Below are positions 1-9,103 of a DNA stretch of 64,000 nucleotides, in pieces. The position numbers and the translations under genes are program-made. The stretch is taken from NCBI GenBank assembly GCA_963796325.1, contig CAWCLF010000001.1, positions 1,054,001-1,118,000 of the forward strand. Reading direction: 5' to 3'. The stretch comes from CAVYGN01 sp963796325. GTDB taxonomy: Bacteria > Spirochaetota > Brevinematia > Brevinematales > JAOACQ01. The number at the start of each line of letters is the position of its first letter. The stretch's first letter is position 1. The notes below the pieces were generated by a model. It had not been told where the DNA came from and searched no databases. It was given only the letters and a program-made list of their open reading frames with translations.

Positions 1-754
1 CCTGGGCGCTGTAATGAAGAGGATCGTAACAATCGAACGAATCGAACCATCCCCCCCTGTTTTTGCCCTTTCCGGTATTTTCGATGTATCGGTATATAAA
101 GTAGCTCAGGTACCTGGGCAGGTTCTGCTGGGTCGCGGCGGGATCTCTCGATTCTGTTCCCGTATAAATAGCATCGAAAATCGAAGGTTCGTCCTTGAGG
201 TTATACCCTGTAAACTGGTAGTGTTCGTACCAGTTGGGGAATTTTATAATCACTTTGACTGAGGGATTGACCTCTTTTGCCGGTTTCATAACCAGGCTTT
301 CCGAAACTTCGGCAAGCCTTTTTGTCCTGAAATCCTCCCATGAAAGATCGCCCTTGGCTTCGATGCAGGATGAACAGCGGCAATCCGTGAAAAAAAAGTC
401 GTCAAGGATGATTTCGTCGAATAATCCTGCGGTAAATCTTATGACTTCTTCCAATTTTTCCAGATCTTCCCGGCATGTAAAGCAAAAAAGGTTCCAGCGT
501 TTCGTGCCTGCATTTGCGGAAGTTGTAATGCCGCCTGAAACCTGGATCCCCCGGTCCATGAAAAACTTCTTGATATTTTTAATGTCTTTTTCAAGGGCAA
601 AGACTCCTGCCCTGAATGTTTCAATATAAACCTTGCCGGTTGAAAGGTGTTTTTCAAAAAATTCCCATCCGGAGCTCATGTCCGGATTTTGTGAAAAATT
701 GATTACATCATTAACAGTAAAATATACCGCCAGCCGAAAATTGGAATAGGACAC
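1..754 (-). CDS. Partial conserved protein, possible glycoside-hydrolase-like TIM barrel
   Basis: An uninterrupted reading frame of 251 codons starts at GTG (754) just after a GGAGG sequence and runs off the left edge, so the C-terminus is missing. The N-terminus reads MSYSNFRLAVYFTVNDV. Later parts include IILDDFFFTDCRCSSC and WFDSFDCYDP, the kind of acidic/aromatic strand ends seen in glycosidase-like barrels. It lies 28 nt downstream of a sugar permease on the same strand, so it is probably the last or a later gene of that importer operon and may act on the imported or exported glycan. No family was recognised with certainty, and enzyme activity is inference. The SD-to-GTG spacing is short (4 nt), so the exact start is uncertain. 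Confidence 0.6.
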   Translation of the reverse strand, partial: MSYSNFRLAVYFTVNDVINFSQNPDMSSGWEFFEKHLSTGKVYIETFRAGVFALEKDIKNIKKFFMDRGIQVSGGITTSANAGTKRWNLFCFTCREDLEKLEEVIRFTAGLFDEIILDDFFFTDCRCSSCIEAKGDLSWEDFRTKRLAEVSESLVMKPAKEVNPSVKVIIKFPNWYEHYQFTGYNLKDEPSIFDAIYTGTESRDPAATQQNLPRYLSYFIYRYIENTGKGKNRGGWFDSFDCYDPLHYSAQ

Positions 755-782
755 AGGTCCTCCATGACAAATTAAAGAAAAA

Positions 783-1700
783 TCACTTCTTCACGCCGCC
801 CGACAGGCCTTCGATGAAATGCCTCTGGAATATAAGGAAAAGCACGACAGGTATAAGCGAAAAGAGGAAACCTGTTGCCATAATAGCGTCATAGGGTTTG
901 TTATAATTAAAGCTGTCCATCGCCTTGATCTTTACCGGTATCGTCCAGATATTTTCGCTTCGCAGGAAAACGATCGGATAAAGGAAATCGTTCCAGAAAA
1001 CCCTGAACTGGAATATCGATACAGCCGCGAGGGCGGGCCAGGACAGGGGGAGGATTATGCTCCACCATATCCTGAAATGACCTGCTCCGTCCATAGTAGC
1101 GGATTCGATCAGCGAGTACGGAAGTTTTATATAAAACTGCCGCATTAGAAAGACGACCCATGCCGAACAGGCGGGAGGTATTATAATGCTGAGGAGGTTG
1201 TTCAGTAAACCCAGATTCAGCATAAGTTTATAATTAGGAGATATCATCGTTGTTGTCGGAAGCATGATTGTAAAAAGACAGAGATAAAACCAGAAGTTCT
1301 TCAAGGGAAAACGAAGGAAGGCGAAGGCGTAGCCGCAAAGCGACGTCAGGAGGAGGGTAAGCGTGACGCCTGAAATGGTGACTATCAAAGACATAAGGAA
1401 AGCTGTCATTATATTGAACTCTCTGAAAGCCCTCAGGTAGTTGTTGAGGCTGTAACTTGCCCAATAAGGCCAGTGGCTGTCAAAAGTCAGGAATTTCGGA
1501 GGAAGATTGAATATTTCGATCATAGGCCGGAACGAACTGTCCAAAAGCCATAGGAGCGGATAAATGAATATCAAAGCGACCATGCATAATAATATTATCC
1601 CGAGGATCTGGCCCCACGTTACATTAATGTGTTTTCGTTTCGACCGGGCTATTACTCTTTCAATTGAATATTCGTAAGCTTTAGTCTTAGCGACTTCCAT
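783..1700 (-). CDS. Sugar ABC transporter permease, MalG type
   Basis: This is a 305-residue inner-membrane permease with about six hydrophobic segments. The first is at residues 33-53. The cytoplasmic EAA loop at about 199-220 (ESATMDGAGHFRIWWSIILP) docks the ATPase in this family. The start ATG follows GGAGG by 10 nt. It is the third gene of a binding protein-permease-permease operon transcribed leftwards from 4110. No ATP-binding subunit is encoded nearby, so a shared MsmX/MalK-like ATPase elsewhere is likely. The substrate is not readable from sequence; the neighbouring xylan genes suggest a plant oligosaccharide. Confidence 0.9.
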   Translation of the reverse strand: MEVAKTKAYEYSIERVIARSKRKHINVTWGQILGIILLCMVALIFIYPLLWLLDSSFRPMIEIFNLPPKFLTFDSHWPYWASYSLNNYLRAFREFNIMTAFLMSLIVTISGVTLTLLLTSLCGYAFAFLRFPLKNFWFYLCLFTIMLPTTTMISPNYKLMLNLGLLNNLLSIIIPPACSAWVVFLMRQFYIKLPYSLIESATMDGAGHFRIWWSIILPLSWPALAAVSIFQFRVFWNDFLYPIVFLRSENIWTIPVKIKAMDSFNYNKPYDAIMATGFLFSLIPVVLFLIFQRHFIEGLSGGVKK

Positions 1701-1714
1701 AAATCAAACCTCCA

Positions 1715-1765
1715 AAAGTGCTTGTACTTGCAAAGTGCTTGTACCTGTAAAGTGCTTGTGTTTGC
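1715..1765. repeat. Three tandem copies of a 17-bp repeat
   Basis: Units at 1715-1731, 1732-1748 and 1749-1765 share the form AAAGTGCTTGTACYTGY with a few substitutions. They fill the gap between the two permease genes, so on the coding (minus) strand they form the spacer just upstream of the second permease's ribosome-binding site. A 17-nt unit is not a codon multiple, and no coding role is evident. Confidence 0.85.
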
Positions 1766-1781
1766 ATCAATAAATTGCGTT

Positions 1782-2768
1782 CTATTCTTCCTCGCGGCTT
1801 GAGCCGAGCCCGATCACGCGTATCTGCAGCAGGCTGAACAGCATTATTATGAGGAATGTAACCCAGCCGGCCGCCGCGGCATAGCCGAGCTTGAAGTTTT
1901 CCATGAAACCTACCTTGTAAATATAAGGCACCAGTGTCTTTACACAATCTCCGGTACCGAAATAACCGGTGCTGGCCCCGGGGAATATTACATAGATAAT
2001 ATCGAATACCAGAAGTCCGCCTACGGCTGAAGTGATCATTACAAAGGCTACGGCAGGCCTCATAAGCGGAAGAGTGATCCTCGTAAGTATCTGGGCCGGG
2101 TTCGCGCCGTCTATCTTTGCGGCCTCGTAAAGGTTAGGATCTATCGTCTGAAGCTGGGAAACGAAGTAAACCATATGGAAGCCTGTCCACTGCCAGAAAG
2201 AAACGATTATCACCAGGAACGGGGATATGGTCGTGTCCTGAAGCCAGTCTATCCTTGTATGGTAGCCGAATACTCCCAGCAGCCAGTTGACTACCCCCTG
2301 GTCGGGATTGAAAATCTGCCTGAAGAGCCAGGCAACGATTACAGTATTTATAAGAACAGGCATGAAAAACGATGCCCTGAGCAGGCTCTGAAGCCTTTTA
2401 TACGGAAGGCTGTTCAAAACGAAAGCAAGAACAAAAGCCACGGGAATCTGTGTTATGAGACATCCGATTTCATATATGAGGGTTACGCGAAGGGATTTCC
2501 AAAAATCCCCTCCGGTAAATAGTTCCGTGAAAATCTGCTGAAAATTTGCAATGCCGATAAATTTCCCCGGATTGATGCCCTGGGCGTCCGTAAAGGCCAG
2601 GTAAAAACCTGAAATAAACATGTAAAAAAAGAAAACGATGATACCGATGATGAACGGCGCAATGAAAAGATAACCGTCAAGACCTTCCCTGAAACCCCTT
2701 TTCAGGAAGATGCTTTCCCTCGGAGCACGTAATTTCTTTGCCTCGGTTTTTTCAAGAGTAGTAGCCAT
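1782..2768 (-). CDS. Sugar ABC transporter permease, MalF/UgpA type
   Basis: This is a 328-residue permease. It starts at MATTLEKTEAKK (ATG at 2768) behind AGGAGA. A longer open frame reaches 2852, but it overlaps the upstream gene and lacks a ribosome-binding site there. Its EAA-loop sequence EAAKIDGANPAQILTRITLP is typical of the family and about six hydrophobic helices are visible. It pairs with the MalG-type permease at 783-1700 and the binding protein at 2839-4110 as a CUT1-type importer. A strong hairpin separates it from the binding-protein gene. Confidence 0.9.
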   Translation of the reverse strand: MATTLEKTEAKKLRAPRESIFLKRGFREGLDGYLFIAPFIIGIIVFFFYMFISGFYLAFTDAQGINPGKFIGIANFQQIFTELFTGGDFWKSLRVTLIYEIGCLITQIPVAFVLAFVLNSLPYKRLQSLLRASFFMPVLINTVIVAWLFRQIFNPDQGVVNWLLGVFGYHTRIDWLQDTTISPFLVIIVSFWQWTGFHMVYFVSQLQTIDPNLYEAAKIDGANPAQILTRITLPLMRPAVAFVMITSAVGGLLVFDIIYVIFPGASTGYFGTGDCVKTLVPYIYKVGFMENFKLGYAAAAGWVTFLIIMLFSLLQIRVIGLGSSREEE

Positions 2769-2792
2769 TAGATTCTCCTGTAAATATGGAAA

Positions 2793-2820
2793 AAGGAAGG
2801 CGGCAAACGCCGCCCTCCTT
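2793..2820 (-). terminator. Intercistronic stem-loop after binding-protein gene
   Basis: Twelve-base arms (2793-2804 and 2809-2820) enclose a 4-nt loop with only one G-T pair. On the coding strand a short T run follows, so it has intrinsic-terminator form. It lies between the binding protein and its first permease, where partial termination or 3'-end protection usually gives binding protein in excess over permease. That regulatory role is inference. Confidence 0.75.
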
Positions 2821-2838
2821 TTCCAAATAAATTTAAGG

Positions 2839-4110
2839 TTATTTACCAGCAATCATTTTCTTGACAGCTTCATCGGTAGCTTTGCAAGCATCGTCAATAG
2901 TGACTTTGCCTGTCATTGCATCTGAATAATTCTTTGCAAATTCAGAGATAGCCTGCCAGAAGAATTCGCCTCTGTTGTCCATACCGAGATTCTTTGCACT
3001 TGTGATTTCGATCTCAGCAAGTTTTGCACCGCCGAAGCGAGGATCCGGTTTGTCGAATGAAGGATCGCCCCAAACGCTGGATACGGGAGGAATCATCTGA
3101 CCTGCAGCAAAGCGGCTCATAAGAGCTTCTTTGTTGTACTGCATGTCTTCGATTACCTTATAAAGTTGAGCAGGATCCTTTGCACCTTTTACGATTGCAA
3201 GGAATGAACCGCCCCATGTGCTGCCGATAGGTCCGCCCTTCGAATATTCGGGAAGATTGCGGACTTTCATTTTCCACATGCCGTTTGTAGCAGCGGTATC
3301 AACCTGGGAAATCCACCAGTCGGGTGATGTGTAAGAAGCGAGCGTTCCATTAGCTAAGAGAGCGCCGAAATTACCCCAATCCCACTGTGTGAATACGCCG
3401 GTATCATACCAGCCTTTCCATTTCTTGAAGTAAGATTCGAAAGCTGCGGAAGCGAAGATAGGATTGCCTTTCTTGTCCATGATGCTGGCGCCGGTCTGCT
3501 GCCAGATCATCCACATTGTGTCGCCCAGACCGCCGTTTCCTGAAGGAAGAGCGAAATGAACGGGCTTGCCATCTTTCTGTTCAGCACAAAGTTTCTTTGC
3601 AGCAGCAAAGAATTCGTCCCATGTCTTGATGGTGTCCATCTTAACGCCGGCTTTTGACCAGAGGGTGTCGTTGTAAATAAATACAACTTCGTTGACATCA
3701 TGAGGTAAGCCGTAAATGTGACCGTTGATGGTTGTTGTGTTCAAGCGGCCTTTCAGAACCATTGCTAAAGCCTTTGAACCTTTGGCATAACCTTCGAGGG
3801 GAACAACTGAAGCGTTCTTGGGATCGCCAGCGAACACTCTGTTGTTCTCAGTTAACCACTCGATAATGTCGGGAGCACCTGAACCGGCCATCAAAGCAGC
3901 CTGCAGCTTCGTGACAAAAGCGTCCTGAGGGACAAGGCTGATGTCAAGAGTGATGCCGTTCCTCTTTTCGATTTCGGCTTTCGTGTTCGACCATTCGGCC
4001 AAGTTGTTGGGAGCGAATGTCCACATAGTGACGGCTCTGGGTGCCGCAAACGAAACCTGGAAAAGAGCGGCCAACATAGCAAGTACTAAAAGGGCTGATA
4101 ACTTGCGCAT
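2839..4110 (-). CDS. Extracellular sugar-binding protein of ABC importer 1
   Basis: This is a 423-residue periplasmic or surface solute-binding protein. An N-terminal signal peptide (MRKLSALLVLAMLAALFQVS, cleavage probably after SFA) is followed by a family-1 binding-protein fold; TWDEFFAAAKKLC and NGHIYGLPHDVNEVVFIYND are typical. The ATG sits 5-6 nt behind AGGAGG. It heads an operon with two permeases and the partial gene at the left edge. A near-consensus promoter with a palindrome in its spacer lies upstream at 4203-4231. The ligand is unknown; an oligosaccharide is likely from context. Confidence 0.9.
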   Translation of the reverse strand: MRKLSALLVLAMLAALFQVSFAAPRAVTMWTFAPNNLAEWSNTKAEIEKRNGITLDISLVPQDAFVTKLQAALMAGSGAPDIIEWLTENNRVFAGDPKNASVVPLEGYAKGSKALAMVLKGRLNTTTINGHIYGLPHDVNEVVFIYNDTLWSKAGVKMDTIKTWDEFFAAAKKLCAEQKDGKPVHFALPSGNGGLGDTMWMIWQQTGASIMDKKGNPIFASAAFESYFKKWKGWYDTGVFTQWDWGNFGALLANGTLASYTSPDWWISQVDTAATNGMWKMKVRNLPEYSKGGPIGSTWGGSFLAIVKGAKDPAQLYKVIEDMQYNKEALMSRFAAGQMIPPVSSVWGDPSFDKPDPRFGGAKLAEIEITSAKNLGMDNRGEFFWQAISEFAKNYSDAMTGKVTIDDACKATDEAVKKMIAGK

Positions 4111-4202
4111 ACTTTCCTCCTATAAAAATTTTATTCTGATACGCTTATTAACAAAGTTTCTCATATCTATCAGAGGAATGTTTGTTACAAGAATTGATAA
4201 TT

Positions 4203-4231
4203 ATTCTAACTCAAGTTTCAAAACTTGTCAA
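4203..4231 (-). promoter_or_regulatory. Sigma-70-type promoter with palindromic operator, importer 1
   Basis: On the minus strand TTGACA (4231-4226) and TAGAAT (4208-4203) are separated by exactly 17 nt. The spacer and the end of the -35 hold the perfect inverted repeat CAAGTTTCAAAACTTG (4212-4227), well placed for a repressor. The operator differs from the xyl operator at 15492, so a different regulator is likely. Confidence 0.75.
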
Positions 4232-4391
4232 TACAAACTCATATTTTTGCTTTCCCCTCTTCTTTATGCCGGTTTAAAGCGGGAACTGTTGAAATCGGTT
4301 TGTTAACATGATATACACTGTAATTTCCAGAAAGGTTACATTGAGGATTGAAAATTTATCGTGACAAAACCGGGACGGATAACGGGAGGGT

Positions 4392-6512
4392 TCATTCAAT
4401 AATTATTCCCCCGGAGACAAACGGAGCCGCGCCGAGGTCCAGCCCCCTCTTTACAGGGGAGCATCCGCCTGCCATCAAAATATATTTCCCGTTAAAAGGC
4501 GTTTTAACACCGTCGCTCTTTATGACCGTAAAAAGACCGGGAGGAAGTTCGAAGCGTATCGATTTCTCTTGCCCCGCCTCCAGGAAAACGCGTTTAAAAC
4601 CGCAAAGGCTGTACAGGGGTTTCGGTTCCGGAGCATCGATATTGGACAGGTACAGCTGTACAACCTCTTCTCCCCCGGTATGGCCGGTATTACCGATTTT
4701 TACTTCGCACCATAAACCTTCTCCCGCCCGGGCATGGTTTTTAGAAAGTTTCAACCCGATATACCTGAACATCGTATATGATAATCCGAAACCGAAGGGA
4801 TAAAGGGGCTCGTCCAGCATATAGCGGTATGTGCGGTTTTTCATGGCGTAATCGTCGAAAGGGGGGAGCTGTTTTACCGACCTGGGGAATGTTACCGGAA
4901 GCCTGCCTGCCGGAGAATAATCGCCGAAGAGAACTCCGGCTACCGCATTTCCTCCTTCCTCGCCCGGGATCCAGGAAAAAATAATCGCGTCGGCCAGTTC
5001 TTCCACACCGCCCAGAGCTATCGGGCTGCCTCCGAGGAGTACAAGGATAACAGGTTTCCCCTGCAATGCTATTTTTTTAAGAAAAATCTTCTGGCTCTCG
5101 GGAAGTTCGATGTCCAGCCTGTCGCCGGAGTATGATGATGCGATCGTATCTCCTTCCTCTCCTTCAAGCTCCGGCGTAAGGCCCATCACTGCAATTACTG
5201 CATCGCACCCTTTTATATCGCCCAGCACCCAATCATTGGAGCCGCGGTTTTCCCAGTCATGCAGGCAGCCCTTTCTATAATCTATGCGGACTTCAGGGCC
5301 TCCGCGGTTTATTATGCCTTCCAGGACCGTTACCATTCTTCCGTTAAGTCCGCTGTAATTGCCCATCAGGGCATTGATGTCGGCTGCATTCGGCCCGGTC
5401 ACAAAAAGTTTCAGGGGGACTTTTTTAAGAGGCAGAATTGAATTCCTGTTTTTTAAAAGGACAATGGATTCCCGGGCTGCAAGGAGAGCCGTTCTCCTGT
5501 GTCCGGGGCAATCCACGATCTTGTAATCAAGCCGTGAAAAGGGTACTTGCCGGGGAGGATCGAACATGCCAAGCCTGAAGCGGGTCCTCAAGATCCGCCT
5601 TAAAGACCTGTCGATGTCTTCCTCGGTCAGCATGCCTTTTTCGAGGCATTCAAGAATATGTGAATATGTGCTTCCGCAGTTAAGATCGCAGCCCCTCGAA
5701 ATTGCGAGTCTGACTGATGAAAGAATATCGCCGGTTACATGGTGTCCCTTGTGAAAGTCGTCGATTGCGCCGCAGTCCGATACGACATGACCCCGGAACT
5801 TCCATTCGCCCCGGAGTATTTTTACAAGGAGAAGTTCGCTCGCGCAGCAGGGTTCGCCCAGTACACGGTTATAAGCGCCCATGACCGCTTCGACTCCCTC
5901 TTTAACGAGAGCTTCAAAAGCCGGCAGATATGTTTCATGAAGATCTTTCAGAGTTATCCTGGCATCGAAATAGTGCCTGTCTTTTTCGGGTCCGCTGTGA
6001 ACGGCGTAGTGCTTGGCGCAGGCTGCAGTTTTGAGGTATTTTTTATCTCTGCCCTGGAGCCCCCTCACAAAGGCTTTCCCTGTTTCCGAGGTAAGGTAAG
6101 GGTCTTCCCCATAGGTCTCCTGGCCCCTTCCCCACCTGGGATCGCGGAATATATTGACATTCGGGGTCCAGAATGTAAGCCCCTCGTAAATTCCCGTGGA
6201 ACCCTTCCTGACAGCCTCATTGTACTTGGCGCGGGCTTCACTTGAAATAATGCCGGCCACAACCTCTGCCAAACCGGTATCGAAAGAGGCGGCCAATCCG
6301 ATAGCCTGCGGGAAAACTGTAGCTTTCCCGTTGCGGGCAACCCCGTGAAGACATTCGTTCCACCAGTTATAGGCCTTTATTGCGAGCCTCTTGATCGGAG
6401 GCGAATCGAAAAGGAGCTGGGACGCCTTTTCCTCGACGGCCATCCTTCCAATAAGGTCGTCGATCCTTTTTTCAAGGGGTTGCTTCGGATTAAGGTAAAT
6501 AGGCTGTTTCAT
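4392..6512 (-). CDS. Glycoside hydrolase family 3 beta-xylosidase/beta-glucosidase
   Basis: This 706-residue GH3 enzyme has no signal peptide, so it is probably cytoplasmic and hydrolyses imported xylo-oligosaccharides from the non-reducing end. The N-terminal barrel includes WNECLHGVAR (51-60), K167-H168 and the nucleophile D246 in VVSDCGAI. The C-terminal sandwich carries ELEGEEGD, where the acid/base glutamate usually lies. A fibronectin-III-like domain follows, with motifs AGEGLWCEVKIGNTG and GEEVVQLYL. WNECLHGVA and ELEGEEGD are usual in beta-xylosidases, so xylosidase is preferred over glucosidase. It is the last gene of the operon that begins with binding protein 2 at 11420. Confidence 0.88.
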   Translation of the reverse strand: MKQPIYLNPKQPLEKRIDDLIGRMAVEEKASQLLFDSPPIKRLAIKAYNWWNECLHGVARNGKATVFPQAIGLAASFDTGLAEVVAGIISSEARAKYNEAVRKGSTGIYEGLTFWTPNVNIFRDPRWGRGQETYGEDPYLTSETGKAFVRGLQGRDKKYLKTAACAKHYAVHSGPEKDRHYFDARITLKDLHETYLPAFEALVKEGVEAVMGAYNRVLGEPCCASELLLVKILRGEWKFRGHVVSDCGAIDDFHKGHHVTGDILSSVRLAISRGCDLNCGSTYSHILECLEKGMLTEEDIDRSLRRILRTRFRLGMFDPPRQVPFSRLDYKIVDCPGHRRTALLAARESIVLLKNRNSILPLKKVPLKLFVTGPNAADINALMGNYSGLNGRMVTVLEGIINRGGPEVRIDYRKGCLHDWENRGSNDWVLGDIKGCDAVIAVMGLTPELEGEEGDTIASSYSGDRLDIELPESQKIFLKKIALQGKPVILVLLGGSPIALGGVEELADAIIFSWIPGEEGGNAVAGVLFGDYSPAGRLPVTFPRSVKQLPPFDDYAMKNRTYRYMLDEPLYPFGFGLSYTMFRYIGLKLSKNHARAGEGLWCEVKIGNTGHTGGEEVVQLYLSNIDAPEPKPLYSLCGFKRVFLEAGQEKSIRFELPPGLFTVIKSDGVKTPFNGKYILMAGGCSPVKRGLDLGAAPFVSGGIIIE

Positions 6513-6572
6513 AATTTATTTTCCTTTAATAAAGCTCATTTTATCAGGCATATTACTCTTCGATCCCGAAAT

Positions 6573-8213
6573 TTATTCCGCCAGTTTTAAAATTCCAAAA
6601 CCCGAGGTATTCCTGTAAGATTCGTTTGAAGGATCGTTCCATTTGGCGATCGATACCCGCTGGCCTGTCCCACCGGTACCGTTAACCTGGATTTCAAACC
6701 CGATCTCGACATCCGGCGACGGTTTGACAAATCTGAATGGGACAGCAATTTCAATAATATAACCGCCGTCAATTATTTTCGCTGCCGATTGTATCTTTGC
6801 CGGGCTGCCGCCGAAACTCTGCTCGTTTTTATAATTGACTCGGTATTGAGCATCGTCCTTCCCGTATTCGCCGGACCTGTGGTTCATTTCATCGATAAAT
6901 ACTTCAAACGAATCCTGCTCCCATGGATCTTTATTAGCACTTGAAAGATTTGTGCCGGTTACCATGGCAAGTATATAAATATTTTTTTCATCCCATAGCA
7001 TCTTGGCTGTAGCTCTCGATCCCGAAACGGCGCCTACAAAGATATCCGTTTTAATCTCCCCGGCATTTTTCCATATTGAATCTTCACTGCCGTTTATAAC
7101 CGGAGTGCCTTTTTTTGCCAAAGCTACTTTTACATCGCTTTTCATTAAACTTTTCTGCCGGGGAAGTTTTGACGGATCGGCAAGGGCCCAGAAGGCATAT
7201 TTCGGCTGTAAATTCCTGTCGAAGAGGAGCGGCCAGTCCATTTTGCTGAAGGGCGGTGAAGCCAGCCAGGTATGGCCGTCCTGAAAGCCCCAGAAAGTAA
7301 CATTCCTGATGATATCGCTGTTTAGTTTGAATATTTCCATTATTTCCTTGTAGCGGTTCGCCTGCAGGATTAAAAGATCTTCAGAAGCATCTGTTACAGC
7401 CGGATTATTATTAATGCTCATATCAAGCTCGGTAATATGGATTTCAAGCCCGAGACTGCGGAATTTGTTAATGGAATCTTTAATCTCCTGCAAGCCGGGA
7501 TAATCTTTTGTTATATGAAACTGCATGCCGATTCCATTTATAGGAACGCCTTTATCTTTGAGCTTCTTTATAAGGTTATAAAAAAGACTGCCTTTTAAAT
7601 TTTCAGTTGTATTATAATCGTTTATAAACAATTTCGCATCGGGATCGGCTTCATGGGCGAACTGAAAAGCTTTGTCAATATAATCGGGACCGATGATATT
7701 AAACCAGTCTGATTTTCTCATGCCGTCATATTCGGCTGGGTCGACAGCTTCGTTGACGACATCCCAGGCATATATCTTGCCTTTATACCTGCCCACAACT
7801 TTTTTGATATATGTTTCCATTCTTTTCAGCAGTAAATCGCGGGATGCCGGGTTCCCGCCGGTACCGCTGAATATCCATCTGGGATACTGCTGGTGCCAGA
7901 CGAGATTGTGGCCGCGTATGAGTTTTTTGTTGGCGAGAGCGAAATCGACGATCGAATCGGCTTCCTCGAATTGAAAAAGCCCCTCGATCGGCTCGATATA
8001 CTGGGGCTTCATCTTATTTTCCGCGGTCAGGGAGGAAAACTGACTGTTCACCAGTTTTCCTTCATTTCCCTTGAGCTGATAGGGTTCGACGGCAGTCCCG
8101 ATAGGGAAATATTTTTTGTAAACCTCGGAAAGGGAAGGAATATCACTCTCCGCGGCGTAAGCGGAATAAAGAAAAACAACAATAAAAATCATTGAAAAAA
8201 CTGCCGGTTTCAT
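6573..8213 (-). CDS. Secreted GH10 endo-1,4-beta-xylanase with CBM9-like domain
   Basis: This 546-residue protein has a signal peptide (residues 1-20, ending SAYA). The GH10 barrel occupies about 25-345, with acid/base E155 (WDVVNEAVDP) and nucleophile E262 (HITELDMS). Residues 365-546 form a CBM9-like carbohydrate-binding domain (WEQDSFEVFIDEMN, DAQYRVNY), usual at the C-terminus of bacterial xylanases. It would cut xylan outside the cytoplasm to oligomers for the adjoining importer, which the GH3 enzyme then finishes. It lies 60 nt upstream of the GH3 gene and 32 nt downstream of a permease gene in one operon. Confidence 0.93.
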   Translation of the reverse strand: MKPAVFSMIFIVVFLYSAYAAESDIPSLSEVYKKYFPIGTAVEPYQLKGNEGKLVNSQFSSLTAENKMKPQYIEPIEGLFQFEEADSIVDFALANKKLIRGHNLVWHQQYPRWIFSGTGGNPASRDLLLKRMETYIKKVVGRYKGKIYAWDVVNEAVDPAEYDGMRKSDWFNIIGPDYIDKAFQFAHEADPDAKLFINDYNTTENLKGSLFYNLIKKLKDKGVPINGIGMQFHITKDYPGLQEIKDSINKFRSLGLEIHITELDMSINNNPAVTDASEDLLILQANRYKEIMEIFKLNSDIIRNVTFWGFQDGHTWLASPPFSKMDWPLLFDRNLQPKYAFWALADPSKLPRQKSLMKSDVKVALAKKGTPVINGSEDSIWKNAGEIKTDIFVGAVSGSRATAKMLWDEKNIYILAMVTGTNLSSANKDPWEQDSFEVFIDEMNHRSGEYGKDDAQYRVNYKNEQSFGGSPAKIQSAAKIIDGGYIIEIAVPFRFVKPSPDVEIGFEIQVNGTGGTGQRVSIAKWNDPSNESYRNTSGFGILKLAE

Positions 8214-8245
8214 TAAAATAGTACCCCCCTTTTAATATGATGCTA

Positions 8246-9088
8246 TCATCCTTTTACCGCTCCTCCGGTGAGGCCGGCGATAATGTATTTTTGAGCGGCT
8301 ATGTAAAAGATGATAGCCGGAACCATGGAAATTGCAAGGAAAGCCAGAACCTTCTGCAGTTCGTAGGTATATTGCCCTGAAAACTGCATTACTCCCATCG
8401 GCAGTGTGTAAAGGGTTTCCTTATCAAAGATCAGTAAAGGAAGGAAGAATTCATTCCAGCTGGCCACCATGGTCAGGACCCCCATTGTAGTCAGAAGCGG
8501 CAGCGACAGCGGGATAACTATCGAAAAGAAGAACTGCCATCGTGAACAGCCGTCCAGTATTGCGGCCTCCTCGAGTTCAAGGGGTATCTGCGAAAAGAAA
8601 ATCCTCGCCATCATGATATGCCAGGGCATTGCAAAAGCCGCCTGAGGCAGAATAACTCCCAAATAATTGTTAAGAAGGTGTATGTTTTTCAATTCGATAT
8701 AAAGGGGCAGGCCTGCCACAGCAAGGGGGAATAAAAAACCGAGCAGGAAAAAGTTATATATGAGTTCCCTTCCTGGAAATTTTATCCTTGACAGTGCGAA
8801 ACCCGCGAGGCAGGACAGGAAAAGGTCGATAATAACCGTAAATACCATGACGATTGAAGAGTTGAAGAAATTGAGGAAAAACGCGGATCTTCTTATATCC
8901 AGCACGTCGGTATAATTGGACCATACCGGGGGATTCGGAAGGCCGAAAAGGTCGAGCCGGAGCTGGCCGAGCGACTTCAACCCGCCTATGACCGTGATTA
9001 TTATCGGCGCCAGGGTGATAAGCGCCGCAAGGGATAGTAAGATATACTTCATTATCAAACTTATCCTGCTCTGTCCAATGACAAACAT
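8246..9088 (-). CDS. Sugar ABC transporter permease, MalG type (importer 2)
   Basis: This is a 280-residue permease with six predicted helices and the EAA loop LEEAAILDGCSRWQFFFSIV at about residues 182-201. The start ATG is preceded by AGGAGG at a usual distance. It is the third gene of importer 2, after the binding protein and MalF-type permease and before the xylanase gene. Placement with GH10 and GH3 enzymes suggests xylo-oligosaccharide import. Confidence 0.9.
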   Translation of the reverse strand: MFVIGQSRISLIMKYILLSLAALITLAPIIITVIGGLKSLGQLRLDLFGLPNPPVWSNYTDVLDIRRSAFFLNFFNSSIVMVFTVIIDLFLSCLAGFALSRIKFPGRELIYNFFLLGFLFPLAVAGLPLYIELKNIHLLNNYLGVILPQAAFAMPWHIMMARIFFSQIPLELEEAAILDGCSRWQFFFSIVIPLSLPLLTTMGVLTMVASWNEFFLPLLIFDKETLYTLPMGVMQFSGQYTYELQKVLAFLAISMVPAIIFYIAAQKYIIAGLTGGAVKG

Positions 9089-9103
9089 ACAGCGGTCCTC
9101 CTG

